A stretch of 34,236 bases of DNA from Acidimicrobiia bacterium. Lineage in GTDB: Bacteria > Actinomycetota > Acidimicrobiia > Spongiisociales > Spongiisociaceae. The stretch covers positions 50,805 through 85,040 of the forward strand of contig JAGWAN010000022.1 in assembly GCA_021296345.1 (NCBI GenBank). The letters run 5' to 3'. The notes under the pieces were generated by a model, which did not search any database, was not told the DNA's origin, and saw only the letters and a list, made by a program, of their open reading frames with translations. Position 1 is the first letter of the stretch. The number at the start of each line of letters is the position of its first letter. Of this stretch, positions 17,017-24,647 are shown in pieces. Position numbers and translations under genes: made by a program.

Positions 17017-18090
17017 ATGGTACAGATCACTGCCGAACTCGATGAGACCCAGGGGAATACCCAGCTCGATGTAGCCGGAGAGACGAAACTCTACGAGCAG
17101 CTTCGCAACTTCTGGCACCCGGTGGCCTTTTCCGAGGATCTGACGGACGAGCCCCACCAGGTGACCCTGTTCGATACCCGCCTGGCCGTTGCGCGCTTGG
17201 ACGGGAAGCCCTACGTGTTCGACGATATCTGCCGGCATCGCGGCTCCGCGCTTTCCCTGGGCCGCATAGAGGGTTGCTACCTCCGGTGCGCCTACCACGG
17301 CTGGGCCTACGACAAGGAAGGGACCGTGGTCGACATCCCGGCCCGGCCCGAGCTCAACGGCAAGCTCAAGGCGCAGCTACCGGTCTACCCGGCGGTCGAG
17401 TCGGGTGGCCTGGTATGGACCTGTATGGGTGACGAGCCCCCGGTCTTCCCTCCAGCCGTACTGCCGGAACTCGACGATCCCGAGTACCGGATCCTGCGCT
17501 GGGAACCCTACGAGTGGAACTGCTCGGTGGGTCGTCGCCTCGAGAACTACTTCGACTTCTCCCACTTCGCCCATGTCCACCACGGAATCCTGGGGGACCG
17601 GGACAACGCGGTCATCGCCGATTACGAGGCCTACCGGCGAGGCGGGGAGATCCGGATCAACGCCGGCCCCTTCCTCGAATACACCGACAACCCCAAAAAC
17701 TCCACGGTGGCCGTTGAGGGAGAGACCTACGACGCGTGGAAGCGTTACCGGGTGTTCATGCCCAATGCCATGTGGCTGGACAGCTCGGCGGGTCCGGACG
17801 AGCACTACATCCTGTTCGTCGCGGTGGCCCCGGTCGGCCGCAAGCGGACCCGGTGCTTCACGTTCGTGGCCCGCAACTTCGCGTATGACATGGACGAGGA
17901 GTTCGACCGGATGCAGCGGGTCATCCTCGCCCAGGACAAACCCGTGGTCGAGTCGCAGCGCCCCGAAGAACTCCCGGTGGAGTTGACGGCGGAGATGCAC
18001 GTCAAGGCGGCCGACCTGGGCACCGTGATCTACCGGCGCTGGCTCATGGAGTTCGCCGACGGGAAGATCGAGCTGGCGCCCACGGAGTGA
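17017..18090 (+). CDS. Rieske 2Fe-2S oxygenase, vanillate O-demethylase-like (second copy)
   Basis: 357 residues from ATG 17017, chosen because GGGGAG (17005-17010) lies 6 nt upstream; ATG 17011 directly abuts that site. Rieske ligands Cys72, His74, Cys91, His94 (CxH, 16 residues, CxxH). Iron site Asn177, Asp180, His183, His188 in NYFDFSHFAHVH. It aligns with the first Rieske oxygenase (5189) along its full length, including ESQRPEELP and a shared C-terminal pattern, so the two are paralogs, perhaps for related substrates. Its stop overlaps the reductase start (GTGA), placing oxygenase, ferredoxin and reductase in one operon. Confidence 0.93.
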   Translation: MVQITAELDETQGNTQLDVAGETKLYEQLRNFWHPVAFSEDLTDEPHQVTLFDTRLAVARLDGKPYVFDDICRHRGSALSLGRIEGCYLRCAYHGWAYDKEGTVVDIPARPELNGKLKAQLPVYPAVESGGLVWTCMGDEPPVFPPAVLPELDDPEYRILRWEPYEWNCSVGRRLENYFDFSHFAHVHHGILGDRDNAVIADYEAYRRGGEIRINAGPFLEYTDNPKNSTVAVEGETYDAWKRYRVFMPNAMWLDSSAGPDEHYILFVAVAPVGRKRTRCFTFVARNFAYDMDEEFDRMQRVILAQDKPVVESQRPEELPVELTAEMHVKAADLGTVIYRRWLMEFADGKIELAPTE

Positions 18091-19304
18091 CCCGACCGCC
18101 CGCCGTAGTCATCGTCGGGGCCTCCCTCGGCGGCTTCCGTACCGCCCATACCCTGCGGCGCCTCCGGTTCGAAGGACGGATAATCCTGGTCGGGGACGAG
18201 CCCCACCTGCCGTACGACCGTCCGCCCCTCTCCAAGGAGGTGCTGACCGAGGAGAAGGGACCGGACGATACGTACTTCCGTGCGGTGGACTTCTTCGAGG
18301 ATCAAGGCATCGAGCTGAAGCTGGGCTCTCCGGCGGCGGGCCTGGACGGCGAACGTCACATGATCACCCTCGCAACCGGCGAACAGCTCGGATATGACGC
18401 GGCGGTTATCGCCACCGGCGCCCGTCCCCGGCGCCTTCCGGGCACCGAAGGCCTGCCGGGGGTCCATGTGATGCGCACCTTGGATGATTCCGCATCCATC
18501 CGGTCGGCACTCGACCGGGCGAGGCATGTGGTGGTGGTCGGGGCGGGATTCATCGGCAGCGAGGTGGCGGCCAGCGCGCGCAGCCGGGGCGCAGCCGTCA
18601 CGATTCTGGAGGCGGCCGGCCAGCCTCTGGTGGCGGCGGTGGGCGCCGAGGTGGGGAAGCGCTGCGCGGCTCTACATGACGTCTACGGGACCGAACTTCG
18701 GTGCGGCGCCGGCGTCGAGGGCATCGATCGGACCCCGGATGGCCTGGTGGTCCGCCTCGCCGGCGGCACGGCTGTCGGATGCGACCTGGTGGTGGTCGGG
18801 ATCGGGGTGATCCCCAACATCGAATGGCTTGAGGGTTCGGGGATCGAGATCGATCGGGCAGTGCGGTGCGACCGGTACATGCGCACCTCGTTGCCCGATG
18901 TGTACGCGCTGGGCGACCTGGCCTCCTGGCACAACCCCCGGTACGGCGAGCGGATGCGTGTCGAGCACTGGACCAACACGGTCCAGCAGTCCACGACCGT
19001 CGCCCGCAACATCGTGGCCTCCCTGGCCGGTGCCGATCAGGTGGCCTATGACGGCATCCCGTACTTCTGGTCCGACCAGTACGGGCACCGCCTGCAGCTG
19101 GTGGGCCGCGCATCAGGAGACAAACCGGTATTCGTCCACGATCCGTCCGATCGCCCCGCCATGATGGCCCTGTACCGCGACGGGGATCGCTTGGGAGGCG
19201 CCTTCGCCATCGACACGGTGGGTCCCCTCATGCAGATGCGAAGCCTGTTGGTCCGCAATGCGGGCTTCGATGAAGCCCTCGGTCTGGCAGCCGACATCGA
19301 GTAG
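18087..19304 (+). CDS. FAD-dependent ferredoxin reductase (oxygenase electron-transfer component)
   Basis: 405 residues from GTG 18087, overlapping the oxygenase stop as GTGA. FAD-binding GASLGG at 11-16, then PYDRPPLSKEVL near 43-54, a hallmark of BphA4/rubredoxin-reductase-type enzymes. The NAD-binding site VVGAGFIGSEVA lies near residue 150, and the second FAD contact VYALGDLA near 272-279. A C-terminal reductase domain closes the protein. It moves electrons from NAD(P)H through FAD to the small ferredoxin, which feeds the Rieske oxygenase. Being the only such reductase visible, it may also serve the first oxygenase at 5189. Confidence 0.93.
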   Translation: MTRPPAVVIVGASLGGFRTAHTLRRLRFEGRIILVGDEPHLPYDRPPLSKEVLTEEKGPDDTYFRAVDFFEDQGIELKLGSPAAGLDGERHMITLATGEQLGYDAAVIATGARPRRLPGTEGLPGVHVMRTLDDSASIRSALDRARHVVVVGAGFIGSEVAASARSRGAAVTILEAAGQPLVAAVGAEVGKRCAALHDVYGTELRCGAGVEGIDRTPDGLVVRLAGGTAVGCDLVVVGIGVIPNIEWLEGSGIEIDRAVRCDRYMRTSLPDVYALGDLASWHNPRYGERMRVEHWTNTVQQSTTVARNIVASLAGADQVAYDGIPYFWSDQYGHRLQLVGRASGDKPVFVHDPSDRPAMMALYRDGDRLGGAFAIDTVGPLMQMRSLLVRNAGFDEALGLAADIE

Positions 19305-19368
19305 GGGGTTCGGGTCCCCGCGAGTCCATAATTCCGACCAGCGTGCAGGCCGACTATGTCACACCTGA

Positions 19369-19668
19369 TCGTTAGCGTCGGATCATGACTACAGCGCGAG
19401 GTGCCCGTTCGGGAATCTGTTCCTGTTTCCTCCGGGAAGCAACGGTGGCTGGGAAGACCTGGTCCGGTGCGAATCCTATCGCCGTTATGACCCGAGCGTC
19501 CCGGACACGGGCATGGAAGTCTCCTACGCGCTCTATGAGGAAGGAGGCCTGAGCGGAGTGGGCGGGACTATGTGGACCGACGGCGTCTACCTAGCGGTGA
19601 CGGGTCCTCCAGAAGTCTGGGATCACCCCGCCCATGTGCCCTGCGGGCTCGAGTTCGACGACGACTGA
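19369..19668 (+). pseudogene. Remnant reading frame, unknown protein
   Basis: An open frame of about 100 codons ends at TGA 19666-19668 and starts after an in-frame TGA at 19366. Its composition looks coding (many GC-ending codons, mixed residues such as NLFLFPPGSNGGWEDLV and HVPCGLEFDDD at the end), but there is no start codon before ATG 19513, which would give only 51 residues. A different frame starting at ATG 19385 runs about 57 codons, so a frameshift could explain the loss of the beginning. I recognise no family. It fills the 509-bp gap between reductase and Gfo/Idh gene; nothing else is seen there. Confidence 0.4.
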
Positions 19669-19813
19669 CCGGACCTGCAGAACCCGCTTCGCCGTCATTC
19701 TTATTTGTCAGCGGGCCTCGCGAGGAACACTGCTGCCGTCGGCATTCCACTAGTACAGTCACCGCTGGTTCATCCATTCCCTTGGGAGGGCGATTTGGCG
19801 CGAGCAGGTAACC

Positions 19814-20929
19814 ATGAGCGACGCTAACAAGGTGCGGATCGGTGTGGTCGGCGCCAGTCCACCTGGCTTCGGGGACCGTGCCCACCTGCCGGCCATCCAG
19901 TCCGCCGAGGGTCTGACGCTGGAAGCGGTCTGCACCACCCGTGAATCCACCGCCCGGGCCGCGGCCGAGAAATGGGGCGCCCGCAAGTGGTACTCGAATG
20001 TTGAGGAACTGTGCGCCGACCCCGATGTCGATCTGGTCACGGTGGCGGTCCGTCCCCGGCTCCATTATCCGCTCACGATGGCGGCTCTCCGGGCGGGTAA
20101 GCCGGTGTACTGCGAGTGGCCGCTCGCTCTCAACACCGGTGAAGCCCGCAAGATGGCAGAGCTGGCCGGACAGACCGGGCTTCCCACCGCAGTCGGCCTG
20201 CAAGGACGCTCCGCCCCCGCCGTTGCCTGGGCTCGCCGGCTGGTTGCGGAAGGAGCGGTCGGCAAACCCCTCTCCTTCGTGGTCTCCCAGATGCTCTCCA
20301 AGTTCGAGGTCGACTCCGACCGCTCCTGGCTGGTGCGCCACGAGGAAGCCAGCGGCGCACTCTTCGTGGCCTTCGCACATGTGGTGGACTCGGTCCGGCT
20401 GATCCTGGGCGATGTGGAGTCCATATGCGCCCGCCAACTCACCCTCTCACCGGACGGGTCCTACTCCGAGGGCGGAACGTTTGAGTGGAAGACGGCCGAC
20501 ACGGTGATGGCCCTGGCCGAGCTGTCCGGTGGCGTCGTCGGTACCGCCTACGTGTCCAACACCACCTCCCCGCCCCAGGGATACTCGCTTAGGATCATCG
20601 GCGAGGACGGCCAGATGCTCCTGGAAGCCCCTTCCTACTACCAGTTCAGTCCCGTCAGGGTGTCGGCCGGACCGCTTCAGGTCTCGGTCGGCCGGAGGGA
20701 CTCGGACCGTCTCGAGGCGGTCGAGATCCCCGCCGAACATTTCTCGCAGCTAGCCGTTACGGAGGGGCACTCCGGCTACAACGTGGCCCGAGCCCTCACC
20801 GCATTCGCTGGGGCGATCCGGGATGGCGGCCGCTTCCGGCCCGACTTCCGGGACGGGGTGGATCTCCACCGCCTGCTGGACGCGGTCATGACCTCCGAAG
20901 AGGAGGGCGGCTGGGTCAGCTGCTTTTAG
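19814..20929 (+). CDS. Gfo/Idh/MocA-family oxidoreductase with EWP in place of EKP
   Basis: 371 residues. The N-terminal Rossmann domain begins RIGVVGASPPGFGDRAHLPAI, a variant of the GxGxxG loop. The position that is EKP in active Gfo/Idh dehydrogenases is Glu101-Trp102-Pro103 (CEWPL), so the catalytic Lys is absent. A EWP form is also found in the non-catalytic Gal80 group. The C-terminal domain looks complete. It may bind dinucleotide and a sugar-like ligand without redox chemistry, or use another residue. ATG 19814 has only a weak GCAGGT site upstream. It precedes the hydrolase-M24-dehydrogenase operon by 192 nt. Confidence 0.85.
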   Translation: MSDANKVRIGVVGASPPGFGDRAHLPAIQSAEGLTLEAVCTTRESTARAAAEKWGARKWYSNVEELCADPDVDLVTVAVRPRLHYPLTMAALRAGKPVYCEWPLALNTGEARKMAELAGQTGLPTAVGLQGRSAPAVAWARRLVAEGAVGKPLSFVVSQMLSKFEVDSDRSWLVRHEEASGALFVAFAHVVDSVRLILGDVESICARQLTLSPDGSYSEGGTFEWKTADTVMALAELSGGVVGTAYVSNTTSPPQGYSLRIIGEDGQMLLEAPSYYQFSPVRVSAGPLQVSVGRRDSDRLEAVEIPAEHFSQLAVTEGHSGYNVARALTAFAGAIRDGGRFRPDFRDGVDLHRLLDAVMTSEEEGGWVSCF

Positions 20930-20949
20930 CGGCCCGTCAGGCCTGCGAA

Positions 20950-21008
20950 CCTTAGGTTGAGGGCGCGGTGGGGCGCGTTGTGAGCCTTAGGTTGAGGGCG
21001 CGGTGGGG
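20950..21008. repeat. 24-bp direct repeat, two copies, 35-bp period
   Basis: Positions 20950-20973 and 20985-21008 are identical over 24 bp, beginning CCTTAGGTTGAG and ending GCGGTGGGG, with an 11-nt spacer. They lie between the Gfo/Idh stop and the isochorismatase-like gene. They could be a local duplication or a tandem binding site; each begins with the palindrome CCTTAGG minus one base. No coding frame explains them. Confidence 0.85.
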
Positions 21009-21121
21009 GAGGGAGTGTTCCGAAGCAATATACTGAGCAGCGTGCGCCTGCCGGGTGTGTCCTTCGCCCGGACGGGACCGCGTTCCCAGCGTCCACGCCC
21101 GCTAAGGAGAGGCCCGAGCCT

Positions 21122-21850
21122 ATGGACTTGCATGATCCCTTCTACGACCTGTTTCCCCGCAGGTCCTTCCCTTCGATCGAGCCCGGGAGGACCGCCCTCC
21201 TCACTATCGATCTCCAGTACCTGGACGCCCATGAGGACGGCTGGATCGGCCGCATCGCCCAAGCGGCCGGGAAGCCGGAGGTCATGCGGGAGCGCTGGGA
21301 CAACATCAACGGGATCCTCCCCAACGTCCGGCGCTGCCAGGACGCCTTCCGGGAGGCCGGCGAGGAAGTGATCCATGTCCGGGTGGCCTATCGCACCGCC
21401 GATGGAAGGGATGCCGGCAAGGCCTTCATGCCCACCGCCGACCTCGAGCCCGTACCCCGCGTACCCATGGACGACGAACTCCTGCCGGAGGTCAAGGCGA
21501 TGGGTGACGAGATGATTTTCTCCAAGACTTCATCGAGCGTTTTCAACACGAGCAACATCAATGACGTCCTGAAGCGCATGGGCATCACCAATCTGGTGTT
21601 CACGGGAATCGTGACCGAGGGTTGCGTGGAGCTGTCCGCCCGGGACGCCGCCGACAGTGGCTACACGGTGTCGCTGGTCAGCGACGCCTGCACCTCATCC
21701 ACCAGGGAGCTGCACGAGAACGCCCTGGACCGGATGACGGATGGCGGCTTCATCGCCGCGCGGACCACCGACGAGATCATCGCGGAGATCTCCGACCCAC
21801 AACCATCCGCCCCCTACCGGCCGGCGTCGATACCGACCCCCAACAGCTAA
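21122..21850 (+). CDS. Isochorismatase-fold cysteine hydrolase
   Basis: 242 residues. The catalytic triad of the family is visible: Asp30 in LLTIDLQ, Lys135 in FSKTSSSVF and Cys168 in GIVTEGCVE, with the preceding Val-Thr forming the usual cis-peptide region. Such enzymes hydrolyse amide, imide or carbamoyl bonds (nicotinamidase, N-carbamoylsarcosine amidase, biuret hydrolase) or vinyl ethers; substrate cannot be assigned. AAGGAG lies 11 nt before ATG 21122. The next gene begins 12 nt after its stop, so the two are co-transcribed. Confidence 0.92.
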   Translation: MDLHDPFYDLFPRRSFPSIEPGRTALLTIDLQYLDAHEDGWIGRIAQAAGKPEVMRERWDNINGILPNVRRCQDAFREAGEEVIHVRVAYRTADGRDAGKAFMPTADLEPVPRVPMDDELLPEVKAMGDEMIFSKTSSSVFNTSNINDVLKRMGITNLVFTGIVTEGCVELSARDAADSGYTVSLVSDACTSSTRELHENALDRMTDGGFIAARTTDEIIAEISDPQPSAPYRPASIPTPNS

Positions 21851-21862
21851 GGAGCCGACCGA

Positions 21863-23029
21863 ATGGCAGAAGGCACACTCACCCACATCTCCTCTCCCGA
21901 GGAGCGGGAACGACGTCATCAGGTACTGCGCGAGGCCATGGCCGGTGCGGGGATCGACGCCATGATCATCTGCAGCCGGGGCGATGAGTTCGTAAGGGGC
22001 CGGGTCCAGTACGTGAGCGACATCTTCCAGTGGGCCGGTTGGGGGATGGTCGTCCTCCCGCAGAAGGGCGAGCCCACCTTCATAGGAGACCCGCTGTGGG
22101 GCCTCTCGCGGGTGGCGCTGGTCAACTGGATCCAGGACTTCCGGGCCACCCAGACACCGGGGGTGGAGATAGCCGGCATACTCTCCGACCACGGCATCTC
22201 CAACGGGACCATCGGGATCGTTGGGCTGGCGGATATCACCTCCGCCGCCCACTACATGGCCTTCCAGGAGGCGTTCGGGAAGACAGCCACGCTGGTTGAC
22301 GCCACCGACATCTTCGACGACATCAAAGCCATCAAGAGCGATGAGGAGATCGAGAACCTGCGCGAGACCTCTCGGATCATCCGGCTGGTGTTCCGGAGCC
22401 TCGAGGGTCACATCCGTCCGGGAGCGATCGAGCGGGACATCCTGGCCGAGGCTCACCGCCTGGTCCGCCAGCACGGATGTCTCGACGGGATCGCCCAGAT
22501 GAGCCGCCAGCCCTACCGCGCCTACACCTTCGGGATGGACGCGGAAATCGAACGGGACGATGTTCTCTGCATCGATCTGGAATGGGGAGGCCCCTCCGGT
22601 TACTGGGTCGAGGTGCGCCGCACCTACACCTTCGGGCGTCCTTCCGATCAGATCCTCCGCTACTGGGATACACGTATCGAGACCCTCGACGCCTGCGTAG
22701 ACGCCATGAAGACCGGCGCATCCTCCGACGAGGTGTTGGCGGCCCGTGACCGAGTCCATCGCAAGTACGGGCAGGGCGGCTTCGACTCGGTCGCCTACAC
22801 CGCCCACGGGATCGGGCTGGACTCCCACGAGGTTCCATGGGTGCCCGGCAAGGAGCGGGTGATGGAGACCAACATGGTCATCAACCTGCACCCCCAGATC
22901 ACCTTCGACGATCCGGCGGAGGCCCTCGCCGTAGGTGGGATATGCGTGTCCGACAACGTGCGGGTCACTCCGGACGGCGGCGAGCGCCTCACCTACGACC
23001 GCGACATCCTGGTCGACCTGGATGCATAG
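21863..23029 (+). CDS. M24/creatinase-fold protein with most metal ligands replaced
   Basis: 388 residues with an N-terminal creatinase-type domain and a C-terminal pita-bread fold. Of the five metal ligands of methionine aminopeptidase-type enzymes, only Asp238 (CIDLEW) and His315 (AHGIGL) remain; the second Asp is Glu250 (WVEVRRTY), and the two Glu are His343 (INLHPQ) and Ser363 (VSDNV). The substrate-loop His322 is kept. Creatinase and ectoine hydrolase are known members that do not need two metals, so this is probably a C-N hydrolase for a small molecule, not a peptidase. A GGAG site lies 9 nt before ATG 21863. Its 3' end overlaps the dehydrogenase start. Confidence 0.85.
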   Translation: MAEGTLTHISSPEERERRHQVLREAMAGAGIDAMIICSRGDEFVRGRVQYVSDIFQWAGWGMVVLPQKGEPTFIGDPLWGLSRVALVNWIQDFRATQTPGVEIAGILSDHGISNGTIGIVGLADITSAAHYMAFQEAFGKTATLVDATDIFDDIKAIKSDEEIENLRETSRIIRLVFRSLEGHIRPGAIERDILAEAHRLVRQHGCLDGIAQMSRQPYRAYTFGMDAEIERDDVLCIDLEWGGPSGYWVEVRRTYTFGRPSDQILRYWDTRIETLDACVDAMKTGASSDEVLAARDRVHRKYGQGGFDSVAYTAHGIGLDSHEVPWVPGKERVMETNMVINLHPQITFDDPAEALAVGGICVSDNVRVTPDGGERLTYDRDILVDLDA

Positions 23030-24113
23030 CCGGGCCGCCCTGGTGGTCGAGCCGGGGCGGGTAGAGGTCACCGGGATCACCTTCGGTCCTCCCAGGGAGG
23101 GGGAGGTGATCCTGAGGATGGAGGCAGCCGGGGTGTGCCGGACCGATTACAAGGTCTCCAAGGGCCTGCAGTCGAGTCGGAAACCCCTCTACCCGATGCT
23201 CTTGGGTCACGAAGGCGCCGGAGTGGTCGAGCAGGTCGGCCCGGGTGTGAGCCGTCTCTCGGAGGGTGACCGTGTCGCGGTCGGATGCCGGGTGCCCTGC
23301 GGATCGTGTTCGATGTGCCGACGGAACGATCCCCGGCGCTGCAACTCCTCGGGTGCGCGCCCGCCCTCTGTCTCGCTGGCCTCCGATGGAGCCGGAGTGG
23401 ACGTACCGATGGGCCTGGGCGTGTACGCCGAACGGATTCCGGTGGACGCCGGGGCCGTATTCAGGGTCAGCGATGCGATGCCGATGACTTCCGCCTCGCT
23501 GCTGGGTTGCGCGGTCATGACCGGTACCGGTGCTGTGTTCCACACCGCCCGGGTCTGGCCCGGCGCTACCACCGCCGTCATCGGGTGCGGCGGGATCGGC
23601 CTCTCGACCGTGCAGGGCGCCAGCCTGGCAAACGCCTCAAAGGTGATCGCGGTGGACATATCCGACCGCAAGCTGGAGTGGGCCCTGTCCATGGGAGCGA
23701 CCCATGCGGTCAATTCGGCCCGCGAGGATGCAGTGGCGGAGGTCCGCGCCCTGACCGGCGGTGATGGGGTCGACTTCTCCTTTGAGGCCGTGGGACTGGG
23801 CGCCACGCTGGAGCAGGCGCTCGGGATGCTGTCATACGGGGGCGTCGTCACCATGATCGGCGTGCCCCCTCCCGGATCCCGGGCCGAATTCGATCCCTCG
23901 GCCTTCTTCCGCAACACCTCGACCCTGATAAGCACCCACGGCGGGGAGGGCATACCAGCCCAGGACTTCCCCGTTCTGGACTCGCTCTACCGATCCGGCC
24001 GGCTGAACCTCGACGACATGGTCACCCACACCATCCCGCTCTCGGAGATGGAGAGGGGCTTCGAGAACCTGGAGACCGGCTCGGCCCTCCGCACGGTGGT
24101 GGTTCCCGACTGA
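23022..24113 (+). CDS. Zinc-containing alcohol dehydrogenase (MDR family)
   Basis: 363 residues from ATG 23022, which overlaps the M24 gene by 8 nt; the open frame reaches 22935 but that part is a shadow. Catalytic zinc ligands Cys39 (GVCRTDY) and His63-Glu64 (GHEGAG); structural zinc site Cys93, Cys96, Cys99, Cys107. The Rossmann motif GCGGIGLSTVQG is followed by VDIS, favouring NAD. It resembles class III-like aryl/formaldehyde-type alcohol dehydrogenases. As the last gene of the operon it would oxidise an alcohol released or passed on by the two hydrolase-like proteins upstream (inference). Confidence 0.93.
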   Translation: MHSRAALVVEPGRVEVTGITFGPPREGEVILRMEAAGVCRTDYKVSKGLQSSRKPLYPMLLGHEGAGVVEQVGPGVSRLSEGDRVAVGCRVPCGSCSMCRRNDPRRCNSSGARPPSVSLASDGAGVDVPMGLGVYAERIPVDAGAVFRVSDAMPMTSASLLGCAVMTGTGAVFHTARVWPGATTAVIGCGGIGLSTVQGASLANASKVIAVDISDRKLEWALSMGATHAVNSAREDAVAEVRALTGGDGVDFSFEAVGLGATLEQALGMLSYGGVVTMIGVPPPGSRAEFDPSAFFRNTSTLISTHGGEGIPAQDFPVLDSLYRSGRLNLDDMVTHTIPLSEMERGFENLETGSALRTVVVPD

Positions 24114-24360
24114 CACCGCCGAGCCGCTCGCTTCAACGGTTGCCGCTGTTTCACACACAGACCACCGGCTGCGCGGGGCTGTTCGTCCCGACGGCTGTAG
24201 TTCTGGGCGGGGGAGCAGGGGGGGTTGAAACCCTCCCGCGGACAAGGCATGTTGGGAGTGAGGTCCGACGGGCAAGGATCGATTGACAAGATTCTCGTCA
24301 TCGGCAGAACGCCACCGGATGGGGACCAGTGGTATCCTCGATAGCGGATGAAGGAGAGGC

Positions 24361-24609
24361 ATGACCGCGCCGACTTTCGACACCCAGGCCAGCGTTACCA
24401 AGCTTCGCTCAGCGGGAATCGACGAGCCCGCCGCCAATAGCATCGTAGAGGTTGTCTCCGACGCGACGAGCCCACTCGTAACACGCGACATGCTCACGAC
24501 GGAACTATCCGGGCTGCGGGCTGACATGTACCGCGCACTGTGGATACAGGGCGCCGGTATCGTCGCGGTCGTCGGCGGCATCGTAGGCATCGCCGAAGTC
24601 ATCGGCTGA
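24361..24609 (+). CDS. Small coiled-coil/membrane-anchored protein, DUF1640-like
   Basis: 82 residues. The first 60 residues are polar with helical pattern (FDTQASVTKLRSAGIDEPAA, then LVTRDMLTTELSGLRADMYR); the rest is one membrane span, ALWIQGAGIVAVVGGIVGIA. This arrangement matches bacterial DUF1640/CCDC90-like small proteins, whose role is not known. AGGAGAGG stands just before ATG 24361. It follows a 247-bp gap in which I see no gene; TATCCT at 24332 may be its -10. A YibE/F gene begins 38 nt downstream. Confidence 0.8.
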   Translation: MTAPTFDTQASVTKLRSAGIDEPAANSIVEVVSDATSPLVTRDMLTTELSGLRADMYRALWIQGAGIVAVVGGIVGIAEVIG

Positions 24610-24647
24610 AGTCCGGGTTACTGGGGCGTCCTAAGCTTCGGAACCGG

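Noticed and set aside
21695-23080. Minus-strand open frame of 461 codons
   Set aside because: It lies antisense to the isochorismatase-like and M24 genes and shows no recognisable domain or ribosome site.
24283-24288. TTGACA as a -35 for the small protein at 24361
   Set aside because: No -10 hexamer lies 16-19 bp downstream; TATCCT at 24332 is too far away.
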